The notes beneath the pieces are model-generated. The model did no database searches. It was given only the letters and a program-made list of their open reading frames with translations, and was not told the origin of the DNA. 8,920 nucleotides of DNA. Source: an uncultured Granulosicoccaceae bacterium. GTDB lineage: Bacteria > Pseudomonadota > Gammaproteobacteria > CALCKW01. Below, piece by piece: positions 7,259-8,920 of the stretch (position 1 is its first letter; the number at the start of each line of letters is the position of its first letter). Position numbers and translations under genes: made by a program. The DNA is taken from the NCBI GenBank assembly GCA_937941555.1, contig CALDHJ010000238.1, forward strand, positions 1-8,920, in the 5' to 3' direction.

Positions 7259-7353
7259 TGTCGAAATATATCAACTCAGCGGCGATTTATGCCATGTTGT
7301 GGGACGATACCGGCGATAGGGTTGCACCCATCAACTGCCCCGAGGGCCTGCGC
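7259..7353. promoter_or_regulatory. Divergent promoter region between regulator and oxygenase
   Basis: About 95 bases separate the regulator ATG from the preferred oxygenase ATG, so both promoters and any activator site should lie here or just inside the genes. On the minus strand TATATT (7270-7265) is a good -10 but lacks a good -35, as expected for a weak or activated promoter. CGAT recurs at 7283, 7305 and 7314, the first two inside G-CGAT words 22 bp apart, near the half-site spacing usual for AraC-type proteins; this is suggestive only. Confidence 0.4.
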
Positions 7354-8502
7354 ATGCCAACCACCCTGTCCCCTGAACTGGTCGAATCGGTTCAGATGGG
7401 CTTTGACGAGACGCCACGTCGCGCCTGGTCGATCAACACGCGTTGCTACACCGATCCCCGGTTTCTCGACTTCGAACGGGAACAGGTGTTCCACCGCAGC
7501 TGGCAGTTTCTGTGTCACAGCGAAAAACTGCGGGAACCCGGCAGCTACATGGCGACCGTTGTACAGGGTCAGCCGATCGTCGCCGTGCGCAGCACCGGTG
7601 GCACCCTGCGCGCCTTCTACAACGTCTGCAAACACCGCGGCCACGAACTGCTCAAGGGCGAAGGCAAGAGCAAGTTGATCGTGTGTCCCTACCACGCCTG
7701 GAGTTACACCACCGACGGCGACCTCAAGGCCGCGCGGCGATCAGAACACCTCGAGGGCTTCGATCACGCGGACTTCTGCCTGACACAAGTCCGGGTTGAA
7801 GTATTCTGTCACCTGGTGTTCATCAACCTTGACCCCGAGGCCACCCCACTCGCAGAACAATCCGGCGAGCTGGCCACGGAAATCCAATCCTATGCGCCGG
7901 ATCTCGGCAGCCTCACGCACGCGCACCGCTTGACCTACCGCATCAAGGCCAATTGGAAAGCCGTGGTCGACAACTTCCTTGAGTGCTACCACTGCCCCGT
8001 GGCTCACAAGGATTTCTGCACCCTGGTGGACATGTCCACCTACAACGTCACCACCCACGGTATCTACTCGAGCCACATGGCCGAGGCCGGCAAGTCCGAC
8101 AACGCCGCCTATTCCGTCGAAGGCGCGAGTGTGCAGGACCACGCCGTGTGGTACCTCTGGCCGAATACCGCCTTGATGCGCTACCCGGGGCGCGGCAACT
8201 TCATGGTCTGGCGCTTTCACCCGGACGGACCGGACCATTGCTTTGAAGAATTCGATTTCTACTTCGAAACCGCCGAACCGAATGACGATGAAATCGAGGC
8301 CATACGCTTCATCGACGACGTGCTCCAGCCCGAAGATATTGGTCTGGTCGAGAGCGTGCAGCGCGGTATGCAAACCCCGGCCTTCAACCAGGGGCGCTAC
8401 CTCGTCGACCCCGAACTCTCGGGCTTGAGCGAACACGCTGTCCACCATTTCCACAGCCTACTGCTGACCGCCTACCGAGGGGAGACACCCGGTGCCAACT
8501 GA
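7354..8502 (+). CDS. Rieske non-heme iron oxygenase alpha subunit, CntA/YeaW-like (carnitine monooxygenase family)
   Basis: This 382-residue oxygenase component of a two-component Rieske enzyme would use electrons from a separate reductase. The [2Fe-2S] ligands are Cys92, His94, Cys111 and His114 (VCKHRGHE, then CPYHAW). The mononuclear iron site is His213, His218 and Asp328, with Glu210 as bridging residue (DNFLECYHCPVAH, then QPEDIGLVESVQ). The spacings Glu-His-His and His to Asp (110 residues) match Glu205, His208, His213 and Asp323 of Acinetobacter CntA, as I recall them. The C-terminal SGLSEHAVHHFHSLL (356-370) also follows YeaW closely. CntA splits L-carnitine to trimethylamine and malic semialdehyde; related enzymes attack glycine betaine or proline betaine, so the substrate here is only likely a quaternary amine. 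ATG 7354 has GAGGG 7 nt upstream. The longer frame from TTG 7258 would begin inside the regulator's start codon and is rejected. It is probably co-transcribed with the overlapping dehydrogenase gene. Confidence 0.93.
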   Translation: MPTTLSPELVESVQMGFDETPRRAWSINTRCYTDPRFLDFEREQVFHRSWQFLCHSEKLREPGSYMATVVQGQPIVAVRSTGGTLRAFYNVCKHRGHELLKGEGKSKLIVCPYHAWSYTTDGDLKAARRSEHLEGFDHADFCLTQVRVEVFCHLVFINLDPEATPLAEQSGELATEIQSYAPDLGSLTHAHRLTYRIKANWKAVVDNFLECYHCPVAHKDFCTLVDMSTYNVTTHGIYSSHMAEAGKSDNAAYSVEGASVQDHAVWYLWPNTALMRYPGRGNFMVWRFHPDGPDHCFEEFDFYFETAEPNDDEIEAIRFIDDVLQPEDIGLVESVQRGMQTPAFNQGRYLVDPELSGLSEHAVHHFHSLLLTAYRGETPGAN

Positions 8503-8920
8503 CCCGAGCGCCGTACCGGCGAACTACCTGCAAGACAAGGTCGCCGTCGTGACCGGCGGCCGAGGCGGCATCGGCCGCGCCATCTGCGAGCGCTTCGTGC
8601 GAGAGGGCGCCACCGTCTACGCCTGCGACATCGCCGGCTCGCGCTCCCATGGATTCGGCACCGACATCGACCTCGACGTCACGTCCGAAGACAGCGTCGA
8701 CGCCCTCTTCCAACTGATCGAGCGCAGCCACGGCCAACTCGACATCCTCGTCAACGCTGCCGGCGTCGAGATCGAGAAAACCATCGAGGACACCAGCCTC
8801 ACTGAATGGAACCACGTCATGGCGGTCAACGTCACCGGCATGTTCCTCACCAGCCGCCGGGCGGTGGCCCTCATGCGCAAGGCCGGCGCCGGGAGCATCA
8901 TCAACTTCGGCTCCTACGAC
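8492..8920 (+). CDS. Short-chain dehydrogenase/reductase (3' end beyond window)
   Basis: The first 143 residues of an NAD(P)-dependent SDR, open to the right edge. TGGRGGIG (21-28) is the dinucleotide-binding glycine motif. Asp46, after the second strand (VYACD), is the usual mark of NAD rather than NADP preference. VNAAG (87-91), Asn113 in AVNVTG, and Ser141 in INFGS, the probable catalytic Ser, follow in order; the YxxxK motif would lie beyond the window. The GTG start at 8492 has GGGGAG 7 nt upstream and overlaps the oxygenase stop by 11 nt, so the two are probably translationally coupled. Such enzymes oxidise or reduce alcohol/carbonyl groups, so it may act on a product of the oxygenase reaction. 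Substrate unknown. SDR family membership is secure despite truncation. Confidence 0.9.
   Translation, partial: MPTDPSAVPANYLQDKVAVVTGGRGGIGRAICERFVREGATVYACDIAGSRSHGFGTDIDLDVTSEDSVDALFQLIERSHGQLDILVNAAGVEIEKTIEDTSLTEWNHVMAVNVTGMFLTSRRAVALMRKAGAGSIINFGSYD

Noticed and set aside
7258..7353. N-terminal extension of the oxygenase from TTG 7258
   Set aside because: It would overlap the start codon of the divergent regulator, has no ribosome-binding site and adds 32 residues not typical of the family; ATG 7354 has a good site.
6638..7678. A 346-codon plus-strand frame across the regulator and oxygenase
   Set aside because: It crosses two clear genes on other frames, is rich in Arg, His and Gln as out-of-frame GC-rich translations are, and has no recognisable domain.
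7741..8454. A 237-codon minus-strand frame opposite the oxygenase
   Set aside because: It is antisense to conserved metal-ligand regions of the Rieske protein and has no family signature.

Overview
The window looks like part of a high-GC proteobacterial chromosome, probably a gammaproteobacterium from a marine or host-associated habitat. This rests on the GC-rich third codon positions, a BdlA-like soluble chemoreceptor, CheD/CheR genes and a CntA/YeaW-type Rieske oxygenase next to a GbdR/CdhR-like regulator. The genus cannot be fixed from the sequence alone. There are no rRNA, tRNA, CRISPR, insertion-sequence or phage signatures.

Left two thirds (1-5947, all on the minus strand): a chemosensory operon. 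In transcription order it encodes (1) a 996-residue soluble methyl-accepting receptor with six tandem PAS domains in an exact 122-residue period, (2) the receptor methyltransferase CheR, (3) the receptor deamidase CheD, and (4) a coupling protein with three CheW domains in tandem whose last residues run off the left edge. CheR and CheD are separated by 2 nt, and CheD and the CheW protein by about 30 nt. The receptor would sense an intracellular cue through its PAS array. CheR and CheD would set its methylation and amidation state, and the triple-CheW protein would join it to a CheA kinase. No CheA, CheY or CheB lies in the window.

Middle (5948-6265): a 318-base non-coding gap with an AT-rich patch, a possible promoter for the operon, and an inverted-repeat cluster that can fold in two mutually exclusive ways.

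Right third (6266-8920): a GlxA-type AraC-family regulator on the minus strand, divergent from a plus-strand pair. The pair is a Rieske non-heme iron oxygenase whose metal ligands can be placed residue for residue on carnitine monooxygenase CntA, and a short-chain dehydrogenase/reductase that starts inside the last codons of the oxygenase and runs off the right edge. The likely reading is an inducible pathway for a carnitine- or betaine-like quaternary ammonium compound. The regulator would sense the substrate or a product, the oxygenase would make the first attack, and the dehydrogenase would oxidise a downstream alcohol or carbonyl. The exact substrate is not determined.
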